Numbered from the stretch's first letter, positions 18,778-27,106 are shown. The stretch: DNA of 64,000 bases from Prodigiosinella aquatilis (GCA_030388725.1 CP128857.1:1240001-1304000), one strand, 5' to 3'. A program made the numbers and translations. The notes: generated by a model from the sequence alone, not told the origin.

Positions 18778-18999
18778 ATGAAGAATAATATATTAATTTT
18801 GGCAGTGGTTATGATGGTATTCTCTATGGCGGCCTGTTCCAGTAATTACGTTATGCATACCCATGACGGGCGGGATATTGTGGCGCAAGGAAAACCCAAA
18901 GTGGATGATGAAACCGGTATGATTAAATACAAAGACGTCGCGGGTAACGAGCAACAGATTAACCGCTCCGATATAGAACAAATGAGTGAAGCTAAGTAA
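18778..18999 (+). CDS. YgdI/YgdR family small lipoprotein
   Basis: 73-residue lipoprotein with a signal peptide ending in a lipobox SMAACSS (Cys20) and a compact SH3-like DUF903 domain (MHTHDGRDIVAQGKP...DETGMIKYKDVAGNE). The function is unknown. A clear GGGAG ribosome site precedes the ATG. It lies between csdA and gcvB, the position of ygdI in E. coli. I cannot separate YgdI from YgdR by sequence alone, but position favours ygdI. Confidence 0.9.
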   Translation: MKNNILILAVVMMVFSMAACSSNYVMHTHDGRDIVAQGKPKVDDETGMIKYKDVAGNEQQINRSDIEQMSEAK

Positions 19000-19040
19000 C
19001 TCATTGATAGTGTTTGGGTTACTAACGGAACATTCATAGC

Positions 19041-19239
19041 AAAAAAAAGCACCGCAAGTACGCGGTGCTATACAAAATCACTATAGACAGACAGGGTAAA
19101 TACAGGAAGTGAAAAAGTAGCTGAGCTACCGGTGTCTGAAAAGGCAGACAATAAACAAATAGCAAACACAACATCACAACCACAAGCCAAAAGCACATCA
19201 GGATTTCCCCTTCGCGCTTTTCGTTCCGGCTCAGGAAGT
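19041..19239 (-). ncRNA. gcvB: GcvB small RNA
   Basis: A roughly 200-nt Hfq-dependent sRNA that represses many amino-acid and peptide transporter mRNAs. The minus strand begins ACTTCCTGAGCCGGAACG as in E. coli GcvB. It has the GU-rich target-binding region R1 at 19186-19163 (core TTGTGATGTTGTGTTTG) and the hairpin region CCGGTAGCTCAGCTACTTTTT. Next comes the conserved TTTACCCTGTCTGTC, and it ends with an intrinsic terminator, AGCACCGC/GCGGTGCT plus eight T. It is divergent from gcvA, the arrangement in which GcvA activates gcvB. The match in position, 5' end, seed and terminator is unambiguous. Confidence 0.97.
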
Positions 19240-19245
19240 AGCACT

Positions 19246-19274
19246 AATATAGGTATTTGCTGGTGCATCCTCAA
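19246..19274 (-). promoter_or_regulatory. gcvB promoter
   Basis: On the minus strand -35 TTGAGG (19274-19269) and -10 TATATT (19251-19246) have a 17-bp spacer, and the RNA 5' end at 19239 follows 7 bases downstream. CTAAT motifs, the core of GcvA sites, occur at 19244-19248 and 19307-19311, consistent with activation by GcvA bound in the gcvA-gcvB intergenic region. Confidence 0.8.
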
Positions 19275-19366
19275 CGGACAATTTATAATGCCTCGGATTA
19301 TAAAAACTAATGTGTATATGAGTGTGTATTACACGTTACTTCCCGGTAAATAAAAGAAATCCGTTT

Positions 19367-20293
19367 ATGTCAAAACGACTACCTCCACTCAATGCACTAC
19401 GCGTATTTGATGCGGCTGCTCGCCATTTAAGCTTTACCAAAGCGGCTGAAGAGTTGTTTGTTACTCAGGCTGCCGTCAGTCACCAGATCAAGTCTCTGGA
19501 AGATTTTCTTGGCTTGAAGCTTTTCCGACGGCGCAACCGTTCGTTGCTGCTTACCGAGGAGGGGCAAAGTTATTTTCTGGATATAAAAGAAATTTTCTCT
19601 GCGCTGAATGAAGCTACGCGTAAGCTACAGGCCCGCAGTGCCAAAGGGGCATTGACCGTCAGTCTGTTGCCTAGTTTTGCTATCCATTGGCTGGTACCCA
19701 GGTTGTCCAGTTTCAACTCGGATTACCCCGGCATTGATGTGCGAATTCAGGCAGTGGATCGAGAAGAGGATCGTCTGTCTGATGATGTGGATGTCGCCAT
19801 TTTTTATGGACGGGGTAATTGGCCGGGCTTACGGGTGGAAAAGCTTTATGCCGAGTATTTGTTACCGGTGTGCTCCCCGCTATTGCTGACGGGAGCACAT
19901 CCACTGAAAACACCGGAAGATTTAATTTGGCACACTTTGCTACATGACGCTTCCCGCCGGGACTGGTTGGCTTATACCCGGCAACTGGGCATTCAGCAGA
20001 TTAATGTGCAACAGGGGCCGATTTTCAGTCACAGCGCTATGGTATTACAGGCTGCCATTCATGGGCAGGGCGTGGCATTGGCCAATAACGTGATGGCACA
20101 GACAGAACTTGAAGCGGGCCGGTTGGTGTGTCCGTTTAGTGATGTTTTGGTTAGCAAGAGCGCTTTTTATCTGGTATGTCATGACAGTCAGGCCGAACTG
20201 GGTAAAATAGCCGCCTTTCGCCAGTGGATACTCTCTCGGGCGGCCAGTGAGCAGGAAAAATTTCGCTTTCGTTATGATCACAATACACGCTGA
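19367..20293 (+). CDS. gcvA: Glycine cleavage system transcriptional regulator GcvA (LysR type)
   Basis: DNA-binding regulator that activates gcvTHP with glycine, represses it with GcvR, and activates gcvB. The N-terminal winged helix-turn-helix LNALRVFDAAARHLSFTKAA / VTQAAVSHQIKSLED is almost identical to E. coli GcvA and related AmpR-like regulators, followed by a substrate-binding effector domain (about 90-300). From ATG 19367 (MSKRLPPLNALRVF) the product is 308 residues (E. coli 305). An upstream in-frame start at 19322 would add a tail not found in the family. It is divergent from gcvB. Confidence 0.95.
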   Translation: MSKRLPPLNALRVFDAAARHLSFTKAAEELFVTQAAVSHQIKSLEDFLGLKLFRRRNRSLLLTEEGQSYFLDIKEIFSALNEATRKLQARSAKGALTVSLLPSFAIHWLVPRLSSFNSDYPGIDVRIQAVDREEDRLSDDVDVAIFYGRGNWPGLRVEKLYAEYLLPVCSPLLLTGAHPLKTPEDLIWHTLLHDASRRDWLAYTRQLGIQQINVQQGPIFSHSAMVLQAAIHGQGVALANNVMAQTELEAGRLVCPFSDVLVSKSAFYLVCHDSQAELGKIAAFRQWILSRAASEQEKFRFRYDHNTR

Positions 20294-20341
20294 TACCATA
20301 ACGGTTTCAGATCTCTCTTTCTTTGTGAATGGATAACAACG

Positions 20342-20728
20342 ATGAACAGTCGTTTCATGATGGTATTTGCTGCCATTAGCGGATTTATTTATGTCGCGCT
20401 GGGGGCATTTGGTGCTCACGTGTTGAGTAAATCTCTAGGTGACGTTGAACTGAGCTGGTTACATACCGGGTTACAATATCAGGCTTTTCATACTCTGGTG
20501 ATACTGGCCCTTTCTATCGCCATGAATCAGAGAAGCAATTTGTGGTTCTACTGGAGCAGCGTTTTTTTAGGACTTGGCACGGTGTTATTCAGCGGTAGTC
20601 TTTACTGTCTGGCACTCTCTCTCCTGAAATTCTGGGTCTATATTACCCCGGTGGGTGGCGTATTTTTCCTGGTGGGTTGGATACTGTTGTTGATTGGTGC
20701 CTTACGTTCAAAGAAAAAGGCTGAATAG
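20342..20728 (+). CDS. ygdD: YgdD family inner membrane protein (DUF423)
   Basis: 128-residue protein with four predicted transmembrane segments (roughly residues 4-24, 42-62, 68-90 and 95-118). The first carries the characteristic GFIYVALGAFGAHVL. Function is unknown. It lies between gcvA and rlmM, one base before the rlmM start, so it is probably co-transcribed and translationally coupled with rlmM, as in E. coli. Confidence 0.93.
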   Translation: MNSRFMMVFAAISGFIYVALGAFGAHVLSKSLGDVELSWLHTGLQYQAFHTLVILALSIAMNQRSNLWFYWSSVFLGLGTVLFSGSLYCLALSLLKFWVYITPVGGVFFLVGWILLLIGALRSKKKAE

Positions 20729-20729
20729 C

Positions 20730-21833
20730 ATGAATAAAGTTATTTTGTATTGTCGGCCCGGTTTTGAAAAAGAGTGTGCAGCGGAAATTACCGATAAAGC
20801 TGCTCGTTACAATGTATACGGTTTCGTGCGAGTAAAGGATAACAGCGGTTATGTGATATTCGAATGTTATCAACATGAAGATGCTGACCGTTTGATTAAG
20901 GAATTGCCGTTTCGGGAACTGATTTTTGTCCGGCAGATGATGGTCTGTGGCGAATTGTTGCGGGACTTGCCTCCGGAAGATCGTATCACGCCGATTGTAG
21001 GTATGTTGACGGGGGTACTGGAGTGCGCCGGTGAACTGCGGGTTGAAGTGCCTGACACCAATGAAAGTAAAGAGCTGATGACGTTCTGTCGCAAATTTAC
21101 GGTACCCTTGCGTGCCGTTTTACGTGAACATCATATCCTGCTGGCGCAGGAGAGGGCTGATAAACCCGTGATACATGTGCTATTTATCGCGCCAGGATAT
21201 TGTTATGTAGGGTACTCCTACCCTAATAATAACTCTCCTTTCTACATGGGGATTCCGCGTCTTAAGTTCCCATCCGACGCTCCCAGTCGTTCTACCCTGA
21301 AACTTGAAGAGGCTTTCCATGTGTTTATTCCCGCCGATGAGTGGGATGAGCGGCTAGCCAGCGGGATGCATGCGGTAGACCTGGGTGCCTGTCCCGGTGG
21401 TTGGACTTATCAACTGGTGAAACGCAGCATGATGGTTCACGCTGTTGATAACGGAATGATGGCGCCCAGTCTGATGGATACCGGACAGGTTACTCATCAT
21501 CAGGTCGATGGATTCCGTTTCGAACCCCCCCGTAACAATATCTCCTGGCTGGTATGTGACATGGTGGAGAAACCGGCGAAAGTGACTAACCGGATGGCCG
21601 ACTGGTTGGTTAATGGATGGTGTCGTGAAGTTATTTTCAACCTCAAGTTGCCAATGAAAAAACGCTATGAGGAAGTGATGCAGAATCTGGCCTTGCTTAC
21701 CGAGCGTTTGCAGGAAAACGGTATCAATTCTGAAGTTCACGCCAAACAGCTCTACCACGATCGAGAAGAAGTCACAATACATGCCCGACGTATCTGGAGT
21801 GCTATGCCGGGGCGGCGCGATGAGCGCGGGTGA
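20730..21833 (+). CDS. rlmM: 23S rRNA 2'-O-ribose C2498 methyltransferase RlmM
   Basis: SAM-dependent methyltransferase acting on 23S rRNA C2498. The N-terminal THUMP-like domain (MNKVILYCRPGFEKECAAEI) is followed by a Rossmann methyltransferase domain with SAM motif MHAVDLGACPGGWTYQLV (about residues 212-229) and the K-D-K-type catalytic residues in LVCDMVEKPAK and IFNLKLPMKKRYEEV. Length is 367 (E. coli 366). ATG 20730 starts one base after the ygdD stop; a start inside ygdD at 20694 is unlikely. Confidence 0.96.
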   Translation: MNKVILYCRPGFEKECAAEITDKAARYNVYGFVRVKDNSGYVIFECYQHEDADRLIKELPFRELIFVRQMMVCGELLRDLPPEDRITPIVGMLTGVLECAGELRVEVPDTNESKELMTFCRKFTVPLRAVLREHHILLAQERADKPVIHVLFIAPGYCYVGYSYPNNNSPFYMGIPRLKFPSDAPSRSTLKLEEAFHVFIPADEWDERLASGMHAVDLGACPGGWTYQLVKRSMMVHAVDNGMMAPSLMDTGQVTHHQVDGFRFEPPRNNISWLVCDMVEKPAKVTNRMADWLVNGWCREVIFNLKLPMKKRYEEVMQNLALLTERLQENGINSEVHAKQLYHDREEVTIHARRIWSAMPGRRDERG

Positions 21834-21860
21834 TTTGTTATTGCTCAGAATGGGCTGGGA

Positions 21861-22625
21861 TTACCCAGCCGATGTGCGCAATCGTAATTGTTGCAGATTA
21901 CCGTGAAGTGTGAGGTCAGTCTTGAGCGTTGCCACTTGACGGCAGCAGTAAGCCATCTCGCGCTGTTGCTCCAGTTTAATTCGCCACTTGTCAGGTAGTT
22001 GGTCCAATTGCTGGTAAAGATTGTCCAATGAACCGGCCTGTTGTAGTAACTGAGCTGCATTTTTTGGGCCAATGCCACTGACCCCTGGAATTTTACTGCT
22101 GCTGATGCCTGCCAACCCCCAATAATCGGGTAATTGTTGTGGGGTGACGCCGAATTCCTGCTGAATAAAAGGTAAATCCAGCCAGCGTTTCTGGAAATAA
22201 TCACGAATCTGAATGGTTGGTGCCAGTAACTGGCAATATCCTTTATCCGTGGAGACAATCGTCGCTTGTAACCCTTGAGCGGCGACTTTTTTTGCCAGCG
22301 TCGCCGCCAGATCATCGGCTTCATCACCGGGCGAATGCCAACTATTGATCCCTACAGTGAGCAACGCTTCTTTTATCTGCGACAACTCCTGCCGCAGTGT
22401 TTCCGGCATGGCCTTTCGTCCGGCCTTATACTCCGGCAATAATTGATGGCGCCAGCTTGTCGAGCGATCTTCATCGTCAAACACGGCTACTGCATGGGTC
22501 GGTTGACTGTGTTGTATCAGTTGGTTGACTGCATGCACACAAGCCGTGACACAGGGAGAACCCTGTACCGCATGGATACGTCTGATCAGATTCAGCGCAT
22601 CAATAATTAATAGATGTACGAGCAT
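21861..22625 (-). CDS. xni: Flap endonuclease Xni (exonuclease IX, ygdG)
   Basis: 5' nuclease family flap endonuclease of 254 residues (E. coli 251). Conserved metal-site regions are LLIIDALNLIRR, VAVFDDEDRSTSWRHQLLPEYKAGR, GDEADDLAATLAKK and STDKGYCQLL, and the helix-hairpin-helix is GISSSKIPGVSGIGPKNAA. It probably processes replication or repair flaps; E. coli Xni has a reduced metal site compared with PolI. The gene is convergent with rlmM and downstream of ppnN on the same strand. Confidence 0.93.
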   Translation of the reverse strand: MLVHLLIIDALNLIRRIHAVQGSPCVTACVHAVNQLIQHSQPTHAVAVFDDEDRSTSWRHQLLPEYKAGRKAMPETLRQELSQIKEALLTVGINSWHSPGDEADDLAATLAKKVAAQGLQATIVSTDKGYCQLLAPTIQIRDYFQKRWLDLPFIQQEFGVTPQQLPDYWGLAGISSSKIPGVSGIGPKNAAQLLQQAGSLDNLYQQLDQLPDKWRIKLEQQREMAYCCRQVATLKTDLTLHGNLQQLRLRTSAG

Positions 22626-22683
22626 AAGCAGAGTCCTGATGCTACCGATAGTAACGTCGTTTTCACCATTGGTATCGAGGTTG

Positions 22684-24048
22684 TCAGGTACAAATTTCGT
22701 AGCAAGGAATATAGGCGCTGCCTGGAAGTTTCATGCGTTGCTGGGCGACAAAGCTTTGCAACAGCTTATCCATGTTTTTCATGATTTCCGCATCACCATG
22801 CAATTTATATGGACCATTTAGCTCAATGGCGTGAATACCTGATTCCTTGACGTTACCTGCGACAATACCAGAGAAAGCTCGACGCAATGTCGCGGCCAGT
22901 TGTTCTGCGGGTTGATTTGGATGCAGATTGAGGTTTGCCATATTTTCGTGTGTAGGCTCAAAAGGTCGCTGTAGGTCTGCTTCAATGCGCATTGACCAGT
23001 TAAAACTATAGGCATCACCCGTATGGCGGCGCTGTTCTTTAACCAGCGGCATGGCCTTTTTCATCTGTCTGGCCACCTCGGGCGCATCATTGATAATGAT
23101 CGAGTAGTAACGGCGTGCCTGACGGCCCAGCGTGCTGACGATAAACTCGTCCAGCACCTGGAAGTAATTCGCGCTTTCTTCTGGTCCAGTCAGCACGATG
23201 GGCAGAACTTGTTCACTGTTTGCCGGGTTCATCATGATCCCCAGTAGATAAAGAAACTCTTCAGCCGTACCCACACCGCCTGGGAAAATGATGATGCCAT
23301 GACCGAGTCGGACAAACGCTTCCAGTCGTTTTTCGATATCTGGCATGATGATGAGTTCGTTCACTAATGGATTCGGCGGTTCGGCGGCAATGATAGACGG
23401 TTCAGTCATGCCGATAAAACGCCCTTCTTTGTAATGCTGCTGAGCATGGCCGACGGCGGCGCCTTTCATCGGGGCCTCCATTGCGCCAGGACCACATCCG
23501 GTACAGATATTTAATTCCCGTAATCCCAGTTGGCTGCCAACTTTGCGTGCATAAAGGTATTCGCTTTCCTTGATCGAGTGGCCACCCCAACACACCACCA
23601 TGTTTGGTTCTTCCCCCACATGTAGTGATCTGGCATTACGCAGAATGGAAAATACCAGATTGGTAATATGCGTCGAATCTTCCAGATTCAGGTGCTGATA
23701 ATAGTTCGCATAAGCAATTTGCCCATTAACAAACAGGATATCGCGCAATACGGCAAACAAGTTGGCTTGCAGTGACCGGATAATTTGACCGTCGACAAAT
23801 GCCTCTTCAGGAGGGTTCACCAATTCCAGTTTTACTCCACGCTCACGACGTAGCACGTTGATGTCAAAGTCTTCGTAGCGGGAGAGTAACTCCTTACTGT
23901 TATCAGTCTGACTGCCGGAATTCAGTACAGCAAGTGAGCAGTTACGGAATAAGCGATAAAGATCGCTGCTGGCAGTGCTTTTCAGCATGTCTACTTCCAA
24001 CTGCGATAACAAATCCATTGACCCTAATGGGCTAATATGTGTAATCAA
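22684..24048 (-). CDS. ppnN: Pyrimidine/purine nucleotide 5'-monophosphate nucleosidase PpnN (YgdH)
   Basis: Nucleosidase that hydrolyses nucleoside monophosphates to base and ribose 5-phosphate and is activated by (p)ppGpp in E. coli. A LOG-family Rossmann domain with ICTGCGPGAMEAPMKGAAVG and the signature FPGGVGTAEEFLYLLG is central; the C-terminal end LPGSAYIPCYEICT is family specific. Length 454 is identical to E. coli. The start is TTG at 24048, preceded by AAGGAG, and the same non-ATG start is used in E. coli. The queF gene usually found beside it is absent here. Confidence 0.96.
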   Translation of the reverse strand: MITHISPLGSMDLLSQLEVDMLKSTASSDLYRLFRNCSLAVLNSGSQTDNSKELLSRYEDFDINVLRRERGVKLELVNPPEEAFVDGQIIRSLQANLFAVLRDILFVNGQIAYANYYQHLNLEDSTHITNLVFSILRNARSLHVGEEPNMVVCWGGHSIKESEYLYARKVGSQLGLRELNICTGCGPGAMEAPMKGAAVGHAQQHYKEGRFIGMTEPSIIAAEPPNPLVNELIIMPDIEKRLEAFVRLGHGIIIFPGGVGTAEEFLYLLGIMMNPANSEQVLPIVLTGPEESANYFQVLDEFIVSTLGRQARRYYSIIINDAPEVARQMKKAMPLVKEQRRHTGDAYSFNWSMRIEADLQRPFEPTHENMANLNLHPNQPAEQLAATLRRAFSGIVAGNVKESGIHAIELNGPYKLHGDAEIMKNMDKLLQSFVAQQRMKLPGSAYIPCYEICT

Positions 24049-24283
24049 TTTTACTCCTTGAAATGCAGTATGTTACGACAATCACGTAATGCTTTACCGG
24101 TTTGTCTCTACCTTAACGTGCTGCTATCGTTTTTGCCAATGGTGGTTCCAGTTAGCAGGAAAAGTTGCGCATTTCCGCGCATTTTATTGTCTTACCCGTC
24201 GACCATATCCCGCACTATAGGGATAATCAGCCAGATATAATGGCAATGAGTGTAACCCGGCAGACAAAATGATGAGAGACATT

Positions 24284-24838
24284 ATGGAGCATGAGATAGT
24301 ACAGGCGCTGAGCACGTTTACACAACGTTATGTCGATTTATGGCAGCTGGAGATGGGGTATCCTCCGGCCAGTGAAGCGTTGCATGGTGTAGAGTCACCA
24401 TGCATTGTTGCCAGTGATGATCATCGTGTGCAATGGTTGCCGCAACCTTCCGGTTTAGCATCTCGGTTGGATGGCGTCGAACGTGCGCTGAACATACGTA
24501 TCCATCCTGCCGCTCATGCATTTTTTACCTGTCAATATGCAGGCGATATGGAAGCGAGCTACGGTGATATTGCCTGCACTTTATTGCAGGTATGGAGTGA
24601 GGATGATTTTATCCGTATGCAAGAGAATCTGATTGGTCATCTTTTGACACAGAAAAGACTGAAATTGCCACCAACATTGTTTTTAGCCACTACAAATACT
24701 GAAATGGCGCTTATATCTTTATGTAATATTAGTGGCGAAGTTATTCTGGAAGAGTTTGGTACCAGGCAACGGAATGTTCTGGCCCCCACACTATCTGACT
24801 TCCTCGATAAGCTCCAGCCATTGATTCTGCATTACTGA
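24284..24838 (+). CDS. syd: SecY-interacting protein Syd
   Basis: Peripheral membrane protein that binds SecY and may check the integrity of the translocon. Conserved SEDDF...MQENLIGHLLTQKRLKLPPT and CNISGEV blocks identify the family. From ATG 24284 (MEHEIVQALSTF) with GAGAG upstream the product is 184 residues (E. coli 181); ATG 24269 is an alternative. It is divergent from ppnN. Downstream lies the regulatory region and gene of the rsmB RNA, as csrB follows syd in E. coli. Confidence 0.94.
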   Translation: MEHEIVQALSTFTQRYVDLWQLEMGYPPASEALHGVESPCIVASDDHRVQWLPQPSGLASRLDGVERALNIRIHPAAHAFFTCQYAGDMEASYGDIACTLLQVWSEDDFIRMQENLIGHLLTQKRLKLPPTLFLATTNTEMALISLCNISGEVILEEFGTRQRNVLAPTLSDFLDKLQPLILHY

Positions 24839-24859
24839 ACCGTGTTTCGCTTTCTGTCT

Positions 24860-24918
24860 TGTAAGATATCTCTTACATTACTTGTAAGTTATCTCTTCTC
24901 TTTAATATGTAACTTACA
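24860..24918 (+). promoter_or_regulatory. GacA (UvrY) boxes upstream of rsmB
   Basis: TGTAAGATATCTCTTACA at 24860-24877 fits the 18-bp GacA/UvrY box TGTAAG-N6-CTTACA perfectly. A degraded repeat, TGTAAGTTATCTCTTCTC (24883-24900), follows 23 bp on, and a compressed palindrome TGTAACTTACA lies at 24908-24918. Next come very AT-rich bases to about 24960, suitable for bending or IHF binding. The distance of about 170-190 bp to the presumed rsmB start is like that in E. coli csrB. Confidence 0.85.
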
Positions 24919-25051
24919 TTTATATTTATTTTTTTCATTATTAATTAAGGGATTAATGATTTCTATTACCTTCCTTCATAATTTGTGTGGTTATTACACC
25001 GTGTAAGTGGCTTGCCGATTCAGTTTAATTAATACATCTTATTATTCAGTA

Positions 25052-25389
25052 GAGCGACACAGTAACAGCGTATTTCATACCATCATGAAGAAGGTAACAG
25101 CGTTCTGTTATGACCAGACTCTTTTTTCAGGAAGAATGAGGGACACCTCCAGGAAGGAGAATGAGAGCCAGCATAGGGAAGGCTGGTGGGGCAGGAGCCT
25201 AAAGGAGAAATGATCAGGATGATCATGAAGGAACGACCGTCAAGGATGAAAGAGGGATCGCCAGCAAGGATTGTTGGTTAGGAAGACCGTTCAAGGAAAA
25301 GTTTTCAAGGATGAGCAGGGATGCAATTGTGTAGCGGGATTGCTATAAAACGAATCGGGGGTACTGAGCAATCAGTACCCCCATTTTTT
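25052..25389 (+). ncRNA. rsmB: RsmB/CsrB regulatory RNA (sequesters RsmA/CsrA)
   Basis: Long regulatory RNA that titrates the translational repressor RsmA (CsrA) through many GGA-bearing hairpins. From 25129 on I count 17 GGA motifs, several in hairpin loops (e.g. TGATCAGGATGATCA). The block GGGACACCTCCAGGAAGGAG and the 3' part TTTTCAAGGATGAGCAGGGA...AAACGAATCGGGGGT follow E. coli CsrB closely. It ends in a strong terminator. Its position between syd and yqcC is that of csrB. The 5' end is uncertain: I placed it after a possible -10 TATTAT at 25040-25045; no good -35 is visible, as expected for an activator-dependent promoter. Open frames inside it are spurious. Confidence 0.93.
25357..25389 (+). 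terminator. Intrinsic terminator of rsmB
   Basis: GGGGGTACTGA (25357-25367) pairs with TCAGTACCCCC (25372-25382) around a GCAA tetraloop, followed by A and six T. Confidence 0.95.
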
Positions 25390-25473
25390 CTGTCAAAATT
25401 GGCTGTTGAGTGATCGGAGGAAGCAACAATGCTATGCTTTGCCGCCTTGTTGTTGGTCTGTCGAGATACTTGC

Positions 25474-25806
25474 ATGAGTGTAGAAATCCAGCTTCGTCAG
25501 GCGCTGTTTGAAACCGAGCGCGTGTTGAAAGAGAGCCCTTTCTGGCAGTCGTCCCCGCCAGATTCCACAGCGTTTAACAGTGTTGAACCCTTTTGTATTG
25601 ATACCATGCGTCCCGAGCAATGGTTGCAGTGGGTCTTGTTACCCCGTATGCATAGGCTGCTGGATAGCAACGCACCTTTGCCATCACGTTTTTCTCTATT
25701 GCCATACTTTGAAGAAGCATTGGATGACACTCTGGAAGGGGTGAAGCCACTGTTGTTTGAACTGGGGCGGCTCGATGTGTTGTTAAGCGGGCAATCAGAT
25801 GCTTGA
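25474..25806 (+). CDS. yqcC: YqcC family protein (DUF446)
   Basis: Small cytoplasmic protein of unknown function, 110 residues (E. coli 109). Family landmarks are FNSVEPFCIDTM, EQWLQWVLLPRMHRLLD and LPYFEEAL. I chose ATG 25474 because upstream codons of the frame (from 25429) are not conserved. It overlaps truC by eight bases and is thus co-expressed with it, as in E. coli. Confidence 0.93.
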   Translation: MSVEIQLRQALFETERVLKESPFWQSSPPDSTAFNSVEPFCIDTMRPEQWLQWVLLPRMHRLLDSNAPLPSRFSLLPYFEEALDDTLEGVKPLLFELGRLDVLLSGQSDA

Positions 25807-26569
25807 AATCATTTATCAGGATGAGTATCTGGTGGCCGTGAATAAGCCGTCAGGTTGGTTGGTCCATCGTAGTTGGCTGGATCGCAAGGAAAAAGTCGTT
25901 GTTATGCAGACGGTACGTGATCAAATTGGCCAGCATGTGTTCACGGTTCATCGCCTGGATAGGCCAACTTCAGGACTCCTGTTGCTGGCGCTGTCGAGTG
26001 AGGTGGCACGTAAACTTTCGGTCCAATTTGAGCAGCATCAAATCCAGAAAACGTATCATGCGGTGGTGCGCGGGTACGTCTTTGACTCTGGTGTGATTGA
26101 TTATGCACTAACGGAAGAGCTGGATAAAATTGCTGATAAATATGCCAATATGAATAAGGGCCCTCAACCAGCGGTCAGCCATTATCAGGCATTGGCTCAG
26201 GCGGAAATGCCAGTAGCAATTGGTCGTTACCCAACGTCCCGCTATAGTCTGGTGGAACTGAAGCCTGAAACGGGTCGTAAACATCAGCTACGCCGGCATA
26301 TGTCACATATACGGCATCCCATTATTGGCGACTCTTCCCATGGTGATTTACGTCAGAATCGTGGAATGGAAACACATTTTTCCTGTGGTCGGTTGATGTT
26401 ACATGCCAGCCGATTAACGTTGTCACACCCGGTCACTGGAGACATGCTGACGTTTGAAGCTCGCTGGGATGACCCGTGGCAAGGTGTCATGGCGCAATTG
26501 GGATGGCAGGGGAATCTCCCTGAATTTGAAAGGGTTGAGTTTCCCGATTGTCCGGGGCAGGATAGCTGA
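25799..26569 (+). CDS. truC: tRNA pseudouridine(65) synthase TruC
   Basis: RluA-family pseudouridine synthase for U65 of tRNA-Ile and tRNA-Asp. It contains the catalytic aspartate in VHRLDRPTSGLLLLAL (near residue 56), the family YHAVVRGYV and the KPETGRKHQLRRHMSHIRHPIIGD block. Length is 256 (E. coli 260). There is no S4 domain, as expected for TruC. It lies between yqcC (overlap) and yqcA. Confidence 0.95.
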   Translation: MLEIIYQDEYLVAVNKPSGWLVHRSWLDRKEKVVVMQTVRDQIGQHVFTVHRLDRPTSGLLLLALSSEVARKLSVQFEQHQIQKTYHAVVRGYVFDSGVIDYALTEELDKIADKYANMNKGPQPAVSHYQALAQAEMPVAIGRYPTSRYSLVELKPETGRKHQLRRHMSHIRHPIIGDSSHGDLRQNRGMETHFSCGRLMLHASRLTLSHPVTGDMLTFEARWDDPWQGVMAQLGWQGNLPEFERVEFPDCPGQDS

Positions 26570-26605
26570 CTTGATTGCGGCATTAATCATAAGGGAGTCA
26601 GTATC

Positions 26606-27064
26606 ATGGCGCAGATAGGCATTTTTGTTGGCACGGTTTATGGGAACGCGTTGTTGGTTGCTGAAGAAGCGGAAAGTATTCTCAAAGAACATGGTCACGA
26701 AGTGGCTGTGTTTGAGGACGCTTCGCTAGAGTCCTGGTTGGCATACTGTCAGCATTATGTGTTGGTAGTCACGTCTACTACTGGCCAGGGGCAATTGCCG
26801 GAGTCTATTGCACCGCTGTATGAGGCACTGCGAGAGAAGGGCGGTTATCAGCCAGCGTTACATTATGGTTTGATTGCTCTGGGTGATAGTAGTTATGAGC
26901 ATTTCTGTGGTGGTGGTCATCAGTTTGATTCGTTGTTGCAGGAGATCGGGGCGCAACGCATTGGTCAGGTACTGGAAATTGATGCAACTGAACATCCAGA
27001 GCCTGAAGTGCTCTCATCTCAATGGGTGGAGCAATGGGCGGGGCTGATTGATTCGCAAGGATAA
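26606..27064 (+). CDS. yqcA: Flavodoxin YqcA
   Basis: FMN-binding short-chain flavodoxin of the MioC/YqcA type, 152 residues (E. coli 149). The FMN phosphate loop is GTVYGNALLVAEEA (T-x-x-G-N), and other FMN contacts are TSTTGQGQLPESI and ALGDSSYEHFCGGG. The electron partner is not known. It is the last gene of the yqcC-truC-yqcA operon, with AAGGGAG upstream of the ATG and a weak hairpin downstream. Confidence 0.93.
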   Translation: MAQIGIFVGTVYGNALLVAEEAESILKEHGHEVAVFEDASLESWLAYCQHYVLVVTSTTGQGQLPESIAPLYEALREKGGYQPALHYGLIALGDSSYEHFCGGGHQFDSLLQEIGAQRIGQVLEIDATEHPEPEVLSSQWVEQWAGLIDSQG

Positions 27065-27081
27065 TGCCGAGCAGACAAAAT

Positions 27082-27106
27082 AACAGGCCGGGGTCTACTG
27101 CCTGTT
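27082..27106. terminator. Hairpin downstream of yqcA
   Basis: AACAGGC (27082-27088) pairs with GCCTGTT (27100-27106) over an 11-base loop. It is followed by T-rich DNA on the minus strand (ATTTTGTC) and GAGTTT on the plus strand, so it may act for yqcA and for yaeH transcripts. Confidence 0.5.

Noticed and set aside
25007..25213. 68-codon plus-strand frame overlapping the rsmB RNA
   Set aside because: The region is explained by a CsrB-type RNA with repeated GGA motifs; the frame has no ribosome site.
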